Assembly: GCA_002328495.1 (NCBI GenBank)
Contig: DCUJ01000013.1
Coordinates: 62,001 to 126,000 of the forward strand
DNA length: 64,000 bases
DNA from: Sulfurospirillum sp. UBA2217
GTDB lineage: Bacteria > Campylobacterota > Campylobacteria > Campylobacterales > Sulfurospirillaceae
Direction: 5' to 3'
Below are positions 35,390-43,280 of this stretch, piece after piece; within the stretch, counting starts at the first letter, position 1, and every line of letters begins with the position of its first letter. Both the position numbers and the translations under genes were made by a program. The notes under the pieces are model-generated. The model saw only the letters and a list, made by a program, of their open reading frames with translations. It ran no database searches and was not told the DNA's origin.

Positions 35390-35518
35390 ATGTCTGACAC
35401 GGTTTCAACGGTTCCCGTTTCCACGGGGATCAATACCTACACAGAAGCCATGAAGCTCGTAGAAAAAATGAATCTACCAAAGCTTTACGATGCTTCTAAT
35501 CCTAATTCAAAAGAATAG
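35390..35518 (+). CDS. Small protein, 42 residues, downstream of lipoprotein
   Basis: AAAAGGAGG ribosome site, ATG, and product starting MSDTVSTVPVSTGINTYTEA with a helix (MKLVEKMNLPKLYDASN). Not recognised. The last codons and stop (AAAGAATAG) belong to REP-like copy A, so the original C-terminus may have been longer and was cut by the repeat. Probably co-transcribed with the lipoprotein. Confidence 0.5.
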   Translation: MSDTVSTVPVSTGINTYTEAMKLVEKMNLPKLYDASNPNSKE

Positions 35519-35576
35519 GGGCGCTAAACTTTTAACTTTTAAAAGAATAGGGGTCGGAGCTAAACTTTTAACTTTT
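35509..35576 (+). repeat. REP-like repeat, copies A and B in tandem
   Basis: AAAAGAATAGGGG-(TCGGA)-GCTAAACTTTTAACTTTT occurs twice in a row: 35509-35540 (with a short internal deletion) and 35541-35576. The AGGGGTC...TTTTAACTTTT form is reminiscent of repeats mobilised by REP-associated tyrosine transposases; this is recollection, not a database match. Confidence 0.7.
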
Positions 35577-35580
35577 CACA

Positions 35581-35610
35581 ATATTTTTCTTTACATGTAA
35601 AGAAAAATAT
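35581..35610 (-). terminator. 30-base perfect palindrome at the hepT end
   Basis: ATATTTTTCTTTACA and its exact reverse complement meet at 35595/35596, with TTACATGTAA (35591-35600) at the centre. The hepT stop codon TAA is supplied by the palindrome. The A/T-rich arms could fold as a hairpin with a T-rich flank in either direction. Confidence 0.65.
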
Positions 35611-35962
35611 CTACCTTAATAATCTTCGAACATTGCTCTTTAAACTTTGGCAAAATATGTCTTATAATCCACTCAATGATAGCAAGATTGACACCTTCGT
35701 AATCGTGAGCGATGTAGTTTCTCACATCATAAATACCTTTAATATCTTCTGCTTCAAAATGCTCAAGCAAGGTGTTGTTGGAAGATTTACGGATTTTATC
35801 AAATTGTTCAGCGATGGAAGTTAAGTGCATTAAAATAGCGGGACGATAAGTCGTTAAGTCATGCAAAGCGTTGGTAATAGTTCCAGCATTTGAAACAATC
35901 GCTTCAATGTATTCTATTTTTTCAAGAATAAGATAGACTTTACTGATAACTTCTTTAGACAT
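35591..35962 (-). CDS. hepT: HepT-like HEPN ribonuclease toxin
   Basis: DUF86/HepT family, 123 residues, all-helical, with the HEPN catalytic motif RNYIAHDY (Rx4H) near residue 80. HepT proteins are RNases or tRNA-targeting toxins neutralised when their MNT partner AMPylates the HEPN tyrosine; a tyrosine follows in the motif here (YIAHDY). The start overlaps the mntA end by 8 bases. The last residues LYM and the stop are encoded by a TTACATGTAA. Confidence 0.88.
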   Translation of the reverse strand: MSKEVISKVYLILEKIEYIEAIVSNAGTITNALHDLTTYRPAILMHLTSIAEQFDKIRKSSNNTLLEHFEAEDIKGIYDVRNYIAHDYEGVNLAIIEWIIRHILPKFKEQCSKIIKVDIFLYM

Positions 35963-36263
35963 AAATGGTTCTATCGATAATAAATTTTTGAGCTGTTTTT
36001 CCCATGCCTGTTTTGTCCGCTAAATCAACGGTAATCCCAAAAATAGAGCTCATCTCTTTTTTAATTTCTTCGATTCGCTCAATTGACTTGATGCCGTAGC
36101 GTTCGACAAAGGAGGGTTTTGCCTCGATGAGAATGTCGATGTCGCTTGTCTCGTCAGCTTCATCACGAGCGTATGAGCCAAATAAGCCCTCGATGACAAA
36201 GCCCTCAGGTAAGTAATGATTTTTTAAGCTTTTCAGCTGTTGAAGAATAGTTTCTTTTTTCAT
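35955..36263 (-). CDS. mntA: MntA-like nucleotidyltransferase antitoxin
   Basis: Minimal nucleotidyltransferase, 102 residues, with LFGSYARDEADETSDIDILIEAK: the GSYAR loop and the SDxD metal-binding pair are intact. In characterised MntA-HepT systems it transfers AMP to HepT and thereby silences it. Upstream gene of the pair on the minus strand, with an ATG after AAAAAAG. Lies inside the mogA-flanked island. Confidence 0.88.
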   Translation of the reverse strand: MKKETILQQLKSLKNHYLPEGFVIEGLFGSYARDEADETSDIDILIEAKPSFVERYGIKSIERIEEIKKEMSSIFGITVDLADKTGMGKTAQKFIIDRTIYV

Positions 36264-36334
36264 GGAAAAATTATAGCGAAGATTGGGAATTTTTTATAGC
36301 ATGTTGGAAAAACAATGATGACTTTACGTGAAAT

Positions 36335-36363
36335 ATAGAGGTCGGAGCTAAACTATTAATTAT
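36335..36363 (+). repeat. REP-like repeat, copy C
   Basis: ATAGAGGTCGGAGCTAAACT followed by ATTAATTA, close to copies A/B and inverted relative to copy D. It abuts the decayed mogA end at 36364, so copies C and D lie near the two ends of the island in opposite orientation. Confidence 0.65.
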
Positions 36364-36417
36364 GGACCTTTTCTTACATGTAATGAATAGGTCCATCAAA
36401 CCGTTTCGCCAAAAGCG

Positions 36418-36443
36418 TAGAATCCTTACATGTAAGGATTCTA
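36418..36443 (-). terminator. 26-base perfect palindrome at the dctP end
   Basis: TAGAATCCTTACA and its exact reverse complement, centred on TTACATGTAA at 36426-36435. The dctP stop codon (minus strand TAG at 36441-36443) is its first triplet. No strong T run follows, so termination is plausible rather than certain. Confidence 0.55.
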
Positions 36444-37490
36444 GGGTGTAACAACCCTTAGATAATCAAACTCACCCATCATACTCCAAGGTCTTATTTT
36501 CGCAATGTAAGTGCGTTGGGATTCTAAAAGCTCACGGTAAAGCGGGTCTTTGCGTGCTTGTTCTTCTTCCACTTCTTTTGCTGAGAGTTTTAGTGATGCC
36601 ATGATTTCTTTAGGAAAATGATTGATCTTAATATGTGGATACTCTTTTTGCATCTGCGCCCATGTTTTGGCATTGGCGTCATTGGATTCATCGAGAAGCT
36701 CACGCGCTGTTATTTTGATAGCACTTTCTAAAATGACTTTTAGATCTTCAGGCAGTGTATCAAGTTTCTTTTTATTGACAAGGTACTGTCCTTCGCCACT
36801 GGGTTTACTCCATCCTGTATAATAATACGGAGCTACTTTATGAAAACCCATTGCCATGTCAAACGCAGGGGCTATCCATTCTACGGCATCTAAAACACCC
36901 GTTTCCATTGCCATATATAGCTCTCCTGGTGGTGTGCTCATCGCATTGACCCCAAGGCGTGCCATCACGTCACCCCCTTGACCCGAGATGCGAATCTTTA
37001 GCCCTTTTAAATCTTCTACGCTTTTAATCTCTTTTTTAAACCATCCGCCCATGGACATACCCACACTTCCCCCTGGATAGGAGCGTAGTCCATGAGGTGC
37101 ATACACTTTTTGACTGAGTTCTTTTCCGCCACCGTGATAGTACCACGCATACTGTTCTGTCGTTGTCATACCAAAAGGTACCGTCATAAAAAAGACGAGT
37201 TTGTAGTCTTTGCCTTTATAGTACACTGGTGTTGTGTATCCGATGTCATATAGCCCTTCTTTGACTAAATCCATAATACCCAATGGCGCTTTATGTTTTT
37301 GGGGTAAGTCTATTTTGATGACAAGGCGACCGCCCGACATTTCGTTGGCTAGCTTGGCGACTTTATAAGGGGCTGAGCCTAAAATGGGTATTTGGTCTCC
37401 CCACGAAGAGGCGAGGGTAAGGGTATAGACTTTATGTTCTAACGAAAAAAGGCTTGTCATTAAAAAAAAAGATAGGAGTATATAACGCAT
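36441..37490 (-). CDS. TRAP transporter solute-binding protein under TPP riboswitch
   Basis: DctP-family periplasmic binding protein, 349 residues, with signal peptide (MRYILLSFFLMTSLFSLEH). The ligand-clamping arginine lies in DLKGLKIRISGQGGDVMARLG. A TPP riboswitch (37546-37635) lies directly upstream, and the ribosome site AAAGAGG can pair with an upstream CCTCT. That implies a ligand tied to thiamine: thiamine itself, a pyrimidine or thiazole precursor, or a degradation product. No DctQ/DctM membrane subunits are in the window, so it would use a permease elsewhere. Confidence 0.88.
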   Translation of the reverse strand: MRYILLSFFLMTSLFSLEHKVYTLTLASSWGDQIPILGSAPYKVAKLANEMSGGRLVIKIDLPQKHKAPLGIMDLVKEGLYDIGYTTPVYYKGKDYKLVFFMTVPFGMTTTEQYAWYYHGGGKELSQKVYAPHGLRSYPGGSVGMSMGGWFKKEIKSVEDLKGLKIRISGQGGDVMARLGVNAMSTPPGELYMAMETGVLDAVEWIAPAFDMAMGFHKVAPYYYTGWSKPSGEGQYLVNKKKLDTLPEDLKVILESAIKITARELLDESNDANAKTWAQMQKEYPHIKINHFPKEIMASLKLSAKEVEEEQARKDPLYRELLESQRTYIAKIRPWSMMGEFDYLRVVTP

Positions 37491-37493
37491 CGT

Positions 37494-37520
37494 GTTCCTC
37501 TTTAATTAGTATAGAGGATA
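37494..37520 (-). promoter_or_regulatory. Possible ribosome-site sequestering hairpin
   Basis: On the minus strand CCTCT (from about 37517) can pair with AGAGG of the Shine-Dalgarno region just ahead of the dctP start at 37490, with about 11 bases of loop. This would fit a riboswitch that controls translation rather than termination. Confidence 0.45.
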
Positions 37521-37545
37521 AATGAAAGAATAGAAAAAGAAGAAG

Positions 37546-37635
37546 CTTTCCTACGCTGGCATTATCCAGATCAGGTCAAGGATTCAAAGGTATAACCTTC
37601 ATCTCAGCTGGCTTAACTCACCAGCACTCCTAGCA
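37546..37635 (-). ncRNA. TPP riboswitch (THI element)
   Basis: The minus strand carries the conserved THI-box pieces in order: GGAGTGCTGG, CCAGCTGAGATG (pyrimidine-sensing CUGAGA), TACCTTTGAA, CCTGATCTGGATAATGCCAG (pyrophosphate-binding side) and CGTAGGAAAG closing P1. It lies between the terminator of the upstream dctP paralogue and the start of the downstream one, about 56 bases before that start. Confidence 0.93.
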
Positions 37636-37636
37636 C

Positions 37637-37666
37637 AAAAAGTGTTAGAGGAATTTCCTCTAACAC
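37637..37666 (-). terminator. Intrinsic terminator of the upstream dctP paralogue
   Basis: GTGTTAGAGGA and TCCTCTAACAC form a perfect 11-base stem with a three-base loop, followed on the minus strand by TTTTTG. It separates the two dctP genes transcriptionally, so only the downstream one answers to the riboswitch. Confidence 0.9.
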
Positions 37667-37675
37667 ACCGTTGAT

Positions 37676-38737
37676 TTATTTTTCGAGTTGTTTTAAGTAG
37701 CCGTATTCACCAATGAGTGTCCAAGGACGTACTTTGGCTAAATAGGCACGCTGAGATTCTAAAATCTCTTTAAAGATAGGGTCTTTTGCTGCTTGTTCCT
37801 CTTCGATTTCACGTGCAGATTTTTTCAAAGCTGCCATAACGTCTGCTGGGAATTGTTGAACTTTAACATTAGGGAAGTCTTTAGCGATATTTTCCCAAGC
37901 ATTCGCATTTGCATGCGTTGCTTGTGTCATGAGTTGTGTACCCACATGGTTGATGGCTACTTCTAAAATAGCTTTTAAATCTGCTGGTAAGGCATCGATT
38001 TTCTTTTTATTGGCAAGGAGTTGAATTTCACTTGCAGGCTCTTGCCAACCCGTATAGTAGTAATTTGCCAATTTATGAAAGCCCATCGCAAAGTCAAACA
38101 CCGGAGAAATCCATTCAACAGCGTCAATCGTTCCTCTCTCAAGTGCTGTATAAAGCTCACCTGGAGGTGTACTCATAGCATTAACACCCAATTTTGCCAT
38201 CACTTCGCCACCTTGACCAGGAATACGGAATTTTAAGCCTTTGAGGTCTTCGAGTGATTTAATCTCTTTTTTAAACCAGCCACCCATTTGTATACCCGTT
38301 GTTCCCATTGGGTATGAGGTTAAACCGTGTTCGCCATAGACTTTAGCCGCTAGCTCTTTACCGCCACCGTGGTTATACCAAGCGTATTGTTCGCTGACAA
38401 GCATACCAAAAGGAACCGTAGTAAAGAAAACAAGTTTATAATCTTTACCTTTATAGTAATACGAAGCAGTATACGCTAAATCGTATTGACCCGTTTTGAC
38501 CATATCCATGACACCAAAAGGTGCTTTGTGTTTATTGGGTGAGTCAACCTTAATCTTGAGGCGTCCATTGGACATTTGGTCAACCGTTTGTGCCAATGTC
38601 GCAGGGGCTGATCCTAAAAAAGGAACTTGCTCTGCCCATGTTGTGGCAAGAGTCAGGGTGTACACTTTATCGTCCGTAGCATTTGCAAATGTTGCAAAGC
38701 TTAGACACAAAGCAATCAACGAAGAGAGTAAACGCAT
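37676..38737 (-). CDS. TRAP transporter solute-binding protein, paralogue
   Basis: DctP-family periplasmic protein, 353 residues, signal peptide ending ATFANA. It is a close paralogue of the neighbouring 36441-37490 product along its whole length (shared DYKLVFF.TVPFGM, YAWY.HGGGKEL, GLK.RI.GQGG, NAMSTPPGELY, RPW..GE). It has no riboswitch of its own and ends in a strong terminator. Ligand unknown, probably a carboxylate; the duplication followed by riboswitch capture of one copy suggests divergence of ligand. Confidence 0.88.
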   Translation of the reverse strand: MRLLSSLIALCLSFATFANATDDKVYTLTLATTWAEQVPFLGSAPATLAQTVDQMSNGRLKIKVDSPNKHKAPFGVMDMVKTGQYDLAYTASYYYKGKDYKLVFFTTVPFGMLVSEQYAWYNHGGGKELAAKVYGEHGLTSYPMGTTGIQMGGWFKKEIKSLEDLKGLKFRIPGQGGEVMAKLGVNAMSTPPGELYTALERGTIDAVEWISPVFDFAMGFHKLANYYYTGWQEPASEIQLLANKKKIDALPADLKAILEVAINHVGTQLMTQATHANANAWENIAKDFPNVKVQQFPADVMAALKKSAREIEEEQAAKDPIFKEILESQRAYLAKVRPWTLIGEYGYLKQLEK

Positions 38738-38806
38738 TCGAGTCTCCTTAAAGTAAATTTTTTTATTGTAATGTAAATAGCCTATAAAACAGATAAACTC
38801 TTAGTG

Positions 38807-41437
38807 CTATTGCCCCAAAGAGTTTAATTCCGCTTCGATTTTACCCATTTTAGCGCGTGCATCATCCAAACCTTTTTGATTTTCAGCGATGACCTCTTTG
38901 GGTGCATTGGCGACAAAGCGCTCATTGGAAAGCATTCCGCTCAATTTTTGAATCTCTTTTTCCAATTTTACTTTTTGATTGTTTAGACGCTCAATGATAG
39001 GACCTAAGTCGACACCGTTTAAAGGGATAAAGACTTCCACATTGTCGCTCACATCGGTCGCAGCATTAGCGATTTTACTTGTCGTAAAGTCGATATTTTC
39101 AACTTTAGCCAATAAACTAATGTATTTAATTGCATCTTTGAAGCTCTGGGCATCGGCAACTTTTATATATGCCTGTTCTATCTTTTTATTACCAAGGTCA
39201 ATATTGGCTTTGGCTCTACGAATACTCACAATCGTTTCCATCACCAATTCAAAGGTTTTTTCAACCGCTTCATCACGTTTAAGTGCGTGAGGGTAACGCT
39301 TGACCATGATGGATTCACAGTTTTCAAGTGTTGCATCGGAAAGCTCTTGGTACAAAAATTCTGAAATAAATGGCATGAACGGATGGATGAGTTTCATGGC
39401 TTCTTTAAAGATGGCACCCAGTTCTACGACACTACTTTTATCAGCTTTACTAAGCTCTATACCCCAGTCACAAAACTCTCCCCACAAGAAACGGTATAAG
39501 GTCGTTGCGGCATCGTTAAAACGATAATCACTAAAATGCGCACGCACCTCTTCCATGGCGACTGCCAAACGGCTTTTCATGTAGGCACCCAAAGCCGTTT
39601 TAATTTCGATGGTTTCCAAATCTTCAAAGGAATTTGCATTCATCAGCAAAAAGCGTGAGGCATTGTAGAGTTTGTTGGTAAAGTTACGAATTTGCTCCAG
39701 TTTTTCACCACTCAGCTTGATATCTCGACCTTGAACGGCGAGAATGGCTAGCGTAAAGCGAAGCGTATCGGCACTGTATTCGTTAATGGTATCGAGTGGG
39801 TCGATGACGTTGCCTTTACTTTTGCTCATCTTTTGCCCGTTTTCATCTTTAACGAGGGCATGTAAGTAAATATCTTTAAAAGGAAGCGCCCCCAGTGTGT
39901 GTTCACCCGAGAACATCATACGTGCGACCCAGAAAAAGAGAATGTCAAAGCCGGTAATGAGAAGGGTATTGGGATAAAAGTCTTTCAAGTCACTTTCATT
40001 CCATTTTTCACCTTTGAACGCATCGCCATTTTCCCAACCCAACGTTGAAAACGGCCAAAGACCTGAGCTAAACCATGTGTCTAAAACATCGGGGTCTTGA
40101 TGAATGTTTTGACTTTTACATTTTGGGCATTCGTGTTCCGATTCTGCTTCACTCGCCCATTCATGACCACACGCATCACAGTAAAACACAGGAATTTGAT
40201 GGCCCCACCAGAGTTGTCTGGAGATACACCAATCGCGTAGCTCTTTCATCCATGCATTGTACGAGTTGAGCCAATGGCTTGGGTAAAATTCTGCTAGGTG
40301 TTCATTGACTTTAGCGATAGCTCCATCTGCGATCTCTTTTTTCACAAACCATTGTTTGGATATGTACGGCTCAACCACATTTTTACAGCGGTAACAATGC
40401 CCCACTTGGTTTTCGTAGTCTTCGATTTTATCGACAAAGCCAAGCGATTCAAGTTTGGAAACCACATCGGCTCTCACTTCCAAACGTTCACGTCCCTCAA
40501 ATTCTCCACACTGTTCATTTAAAATACCACTAGGATCAAAAATGGTGATAAATTCCAAATCGTGACGCTTGCCCACTTCGTAGTCGTTGATGTCATGTGC
40601 TGGAGTGACTTTAACACAACCCGTTCCAAAACTCATGTCAACATGTTCATCGGCGATGATGGCGATTTCGCGGTTTATGAGTGGTAAAACCACTTTTTTG
40701 CCTAAAAGGTGCTTGTAACGCTCATCTTCAGGGTGTACCATGACAGCCGTGTCACCAAAATACGTTTCAGGGCGCGTGGTGGCGACGACTAAAAACTCCT
40801 TGGAGTCTTTGAGAAAATATTTGAGATGGTAGAGCTTGCCTTTGTTTTGCTCAAATTCCACTTCGATGTCACTAAGAGCGCCATCGTGGGTACACCAATT
40901 GACCATGTAATTGCCTCGAACGATCATGCCTTCGTTGTAGTACTTCACAAACGCTTTTTTAACCGAACGTTTAAGCCCTTCATCCATCGTGAAACGCTCT
41001 CTGCTCCACGCTGGGCTCACTCCAAGTTTTCGCATCTGATGGACGATTTGTCCACCGCTATAGGCTTTCCACTCCCACACTTTTTCTAAAAACTTCTCAC
41101 GTCCCAGTTCTTCTTTTTTGATTCCTTGCGCTAAAAGCTGTTTTTCAACGACATTTTGTGTCGCAATGCCCGCATGGTCGGTTCCAGGTTGCCAGAGGGT
41201 TTTAAACCCATCCATACGCTTAAAACGGGTGATGATGTCTTGAAGGGTAAAGGTGAGGGCGTGGCCGATGTGAAGGCTTCCCGTGACGTTGGGAGGAGGC
41301 ATCATGATACAGAAGTTTTTGCCACTTTCTTGAATGGCTTTATTGCCATCAATTTCAAAGTAACCTCGCTCTTCCCAAATCTTATAGTAACTCTCTTCAA
41401 TTTCTTTTGGATTGTAAACCGTGCTTTTTTCACTCAT
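38807..41437 (-). CDS. valS: Valine-tRNA ligase ValS
   Basis: Class I synthetase: PPPNVTGSLHIGHALT (HIGH, near residue 50) and KMSKSKGNVIDP (KMSKS, near residue 537), a CP1 editing domain between them, a Cys4 zinc-like cluster (CDACGHEW ... CPKC) and the C-terminal coiled coil (LNNQKVKLEKEIQKLSGML). 876 residues, full length. Monocistronic by appearance, with TTACATGTAA just upstream of the start (41451-41460). Confidence 0.97.
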   Translation of the reverse strand: MSEKSTVYNPKEIEESYYKIWEERGYFEIDGNKAIQESGKNFCIMMPPPNVTGSLHIGHALTFTLQDIITRFKRMDGFKTLWQPGTDHAGIATQNVVEKQLLAQGIKKEELGREKFLEKVWEWKAYSGGQIVHQMRKLGVSPAWSRERFTMDEGLKRSVKKAFVKYYNEGMIVRGNYMVNWCTHDGALSDIEVEFEQNKGKLYHLKYFLKDSKEFLVVATTRPETYFGDTAVMVHPEDERYKHLLGKKVVLPLINREIAIIADEHVDMSFGTGCVKVTPAHDINDYEVGKRHDLEFITIFDPSGILNEQCGEFEGRERLEVRADVVSKLESLGFVDKIEDYENQVGHCYRCKNVVEPYISKQWFVKKEIADGAIAKVNEHLAEFYPSHWLNSYNAWMKELRDWCISRQLWWGHQIPVFYCDACGHEWASEAESEHECPKCKSQNIHQDPDVLDTWFSSGLWPFSTLGWENGDAFKGEKWNESDLKDFYPNTLLITGFDILFFWVARMMFSGEHTLGALPFKDIYLHALVKDENGQKMSKSKGNVIDPLDTINEYSADTLRFTLAILAVQGRDIKLSGEKLEQIRNFTNKLYNASRFLLMNANSFEDLETIEIKTALGAYMKSRLAVAMEEVRAHFSDYRFNDAATTLYRFLWGEFCDWGIELSKADKSSVVELGAIFKEAMKLIHPFMPFISEFLYQELSDATLENCESIMVKRYPHALKRDEAVEKTFELVMETIVSIRRAKANIDLGNKKIEQAYIKVADAQSFKDAIKYISLLAKVENIDFTTSKIANAATDVSDNVEVFIPLNGVDLGPIIERLNNQKVKLEKEIQKLSGMLSNERFVANAPKEVIAENQKGLDDARAKMGKIEAELNSLGQ

Positions 41438-41617
41438 TTTAGGGTTAACCTTACATGTAAATTTTTAAGATTGTACAAAAATGTGCGTAAAAGATGGATT
41501 AAAGAGCGATTTCAAAATAAGCACTATGGAAAAACCCACAATCCATAAATCTCTAAAAACGCTTACATGTAAAGGCTTTTTTGCTACCATTGTATTTATT
41601 TAACAAGGAAATGATAG

Positions 41618-42316
41618 ATGTATCAAAATGTTGAACCCATCAATAGCGTTGTTCATAGTAAGTGCGGCATTAAAGAGCTAAGTTCATTTGCTTATGCGAA
41701 AGAGATGATTCATGCACCCATTACGGTTGCAGAGTTTTATGAGAGTTGTAAAGACTATCCCATCGTGTTTGCTAAAGATGCGAGTGCGTCGTGGAGTGCG
41801 TTAGCACTGATTGGGTATAAGGAGAAAGAAAATCTTTTTATCGATGAGAAAGGGGCATGGGAGAAAAACCGTTATGTTCCAGCGTTCATTCGTCGCTATC
41901 CTTTTATCTTTGTGGCACAACAGGGCAGTGATGAGTTAACCCTAGCGTTTGATGTTACATGTAAAGAAGAAAAATGCACCATCATGGAGAGACGATTCTT
42001 TGATGATGAGGCTAAAGCAACCCCGTTTTTACAAAATATCATGAGTTTTTTAACCCAGTTTCAAAACGATGCGAAGGCTACGGCTGAGTTTATCAAACAA
42101 CTCGATGAGTGGGAACTTTTGGAAGCGAGAATGGCCAATATCGTGACGCCATCAGGTGAGACGTTTACCCTCAATGGTTTTTATGTCATCAATGAAGAAA
42201 AACTTCGCCACTTAGGCAAAAAGAAGAAAGAGGAGATATACGCTAAAAACGCTATTCCTCTCATTACCGCGCATCTTATCTCACTTTCCAATATCCAGCG
42301 AATGGGCAATCGATAA
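41618..42316 (+). CDS. SapC family protein
   Basis: 232 residues matching the SapC family first named beside Campylobacter S-layer genes: IHAPITVAEFYESCKDYPIVFAK near the start, and FIRRYPFIFVA in the middle. Function is unsettled; it is cytosolic by sequence, without signal peptide. Two TTACATGTAA copies stand nearby, one 46 bases upstream of the start (41563-41572) and one inside (41955-41964, reads VTCK). Flanked by convergent cysK. Confidence 0.85.
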   Translation: MYQNVEPINSVVHSKCGIKELSSFAYAKEMIHAPITVAEFYESCKDYPIVFAKDASASWSALALIGYKEKENLFIDEKGAWEKNRYVPAFIRRYPFIFVAQQGSDELTLAFDVTCKEEKCTIMERRFFDDEAKATPFLQNIMSFLTQFQNDAKATAEFIKQLDEWELLEARMANIVTPSGETFTLNGFYVINEEKLRHLGKKKKEEIYAKNAIPLITAHLISLSNIQRMGNR

Positions 42317-42340
42317 AATTTTTAGCGTATCAAGAGTCGA

Positions 42341-43270
42341 TTAAGACTCTTGATACTCGTACAACCCAGCACTCAAATAGCGTTCACCCGTATCACACAA
42401 GATGGTGACAACGGTTTTCCCCTTATTTTCAGGGCGTGAGGCAACAGAAGTCGCTACATGGACGTTGGCTCCTGCTGAAATACCTACCAAAAGCCCTTCA
42501 TTTTTTGCCAAAGCACGAGATGCGGTTATGGCATCTTCGTAGCTGACCGTGATGATTTCTTGGTAAATCTGTGTATCTAAAATAGCGGGTATAAATCCTG
42601 CTCCAATCCCTTGAATTTTATGGGGTCCTGCTTTTCCTCCTGAGAGAACGGGAGATGCGTCAGGTTCTGCTGCGATGATTTGAATGTTGGGATTGAGCTC
42701 TTTAAGGCGTTTTCCTGTTCCGCTAATGGTTCCTCCCGTTCCAACGGCTGCGACAAAGATATCGATTTTACCTTCCGTGTCTTTCCAAATCTCTTCCGCG
42801 GTGGTAGCGTAGTGGATGGCTGGGTTGTTGGCATTGGCAAATTGTTGAGGCACAAAAGAGTTTGGGATGCTTTGAGCGAGCTCTTGCGCTTTTTCAACCG
42901 CACCTCTCATTCCAAGAGGTGGTTCAGTTAACACCAATTCCGCACCCAATGCCGCAAGCAATTTACGACGCTCGATACTCATGGAACTGGGCATAGTAAG
43001 GATGAGTTTTAAACCCAAACTGGCACACACGGAGGCTAAACCAATGCCCGTATTGCCACTGGTGGGTTCGATAATGACAGAGTCTTGCGTGATTTGACCG
43101 TTTTCAAGGGCTGTTTTTATCATGTTAAGCCCGATGCGGTCTTTGACCGAATGGGTAGGGTTTAAAAATTCACATTTTCCAAGCACAAGGGCATGGGATG
43201 TTTCGCTGGCATGGCGGAGTTTCACAAGAGGTGTATTGCCGATAAGTTCTGTGACGTTGTGTGCATACAT
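42341..43270 (-). CDS. cysK: Cysteine synthase CysK
   Basis: O-acetylserine sulfhydrylase. NPTHSVKDRIGLNMI carries the PLP lysine (near residue 42), EPTSGNTGIGLA binds the phosphate/substrate, VGTGGTISGTGK is the second phosphate loop. 309 residues from the ATG at 43270, preceded by AAAGGAGA; a longer frame to 43306 runs into the rrf2 gene. Third gene of metY-rrf2-cysK. Confidence 0.95.
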   Translation of the reverse strand: MYAHNVTELIGNTPLVKLRHASETSHALVLGKCEFLNPTHSVKDRIGLNMIKTALENGQITQDSVIIEPTSGNTGIGLASVCASLGLKLILTMPSSMSIERRKLLAALGAELVLTEPPLGMRGAVEKAQELAQSIPNSFVPQQFANANNPAIHYATTAEEIWKDTEGKIDIFVAAVGTGGTISGTGKRLKELNPNIQIIAAEPDASPVLSGGKAGPHKIQGIGAGFIPAILDTQIYQEIITVSYEDAITASRALAKNEGLLVGISAGANVHVATSVASRPENKGKTVVTILCDTGERYLSAGLYEYQES

Positions 43271-43280
43271 GGTATCTCCT

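Larger units (their letters stand above)
34116..36416. mobile_element. Accessory island flanked by duplicated mogA 3' end
   Basis: The final 54 bases of mogA (34116-34169) and the sequence at 36364-36416 align at about 45 of 54 positions with three gap bases, same orientation, about 2.25 kb apart. The second copy has a one-base insertion and early stops, so it is a relic. Between them are a broken acetyltransferase, a lipoprotein gene, a 42-residue gene, four REP-like repeats and a MntA-HepT pair. Insertion at or duplication of the mogA end explains this; no integrase or transposase is present. Confidence 0.55.
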
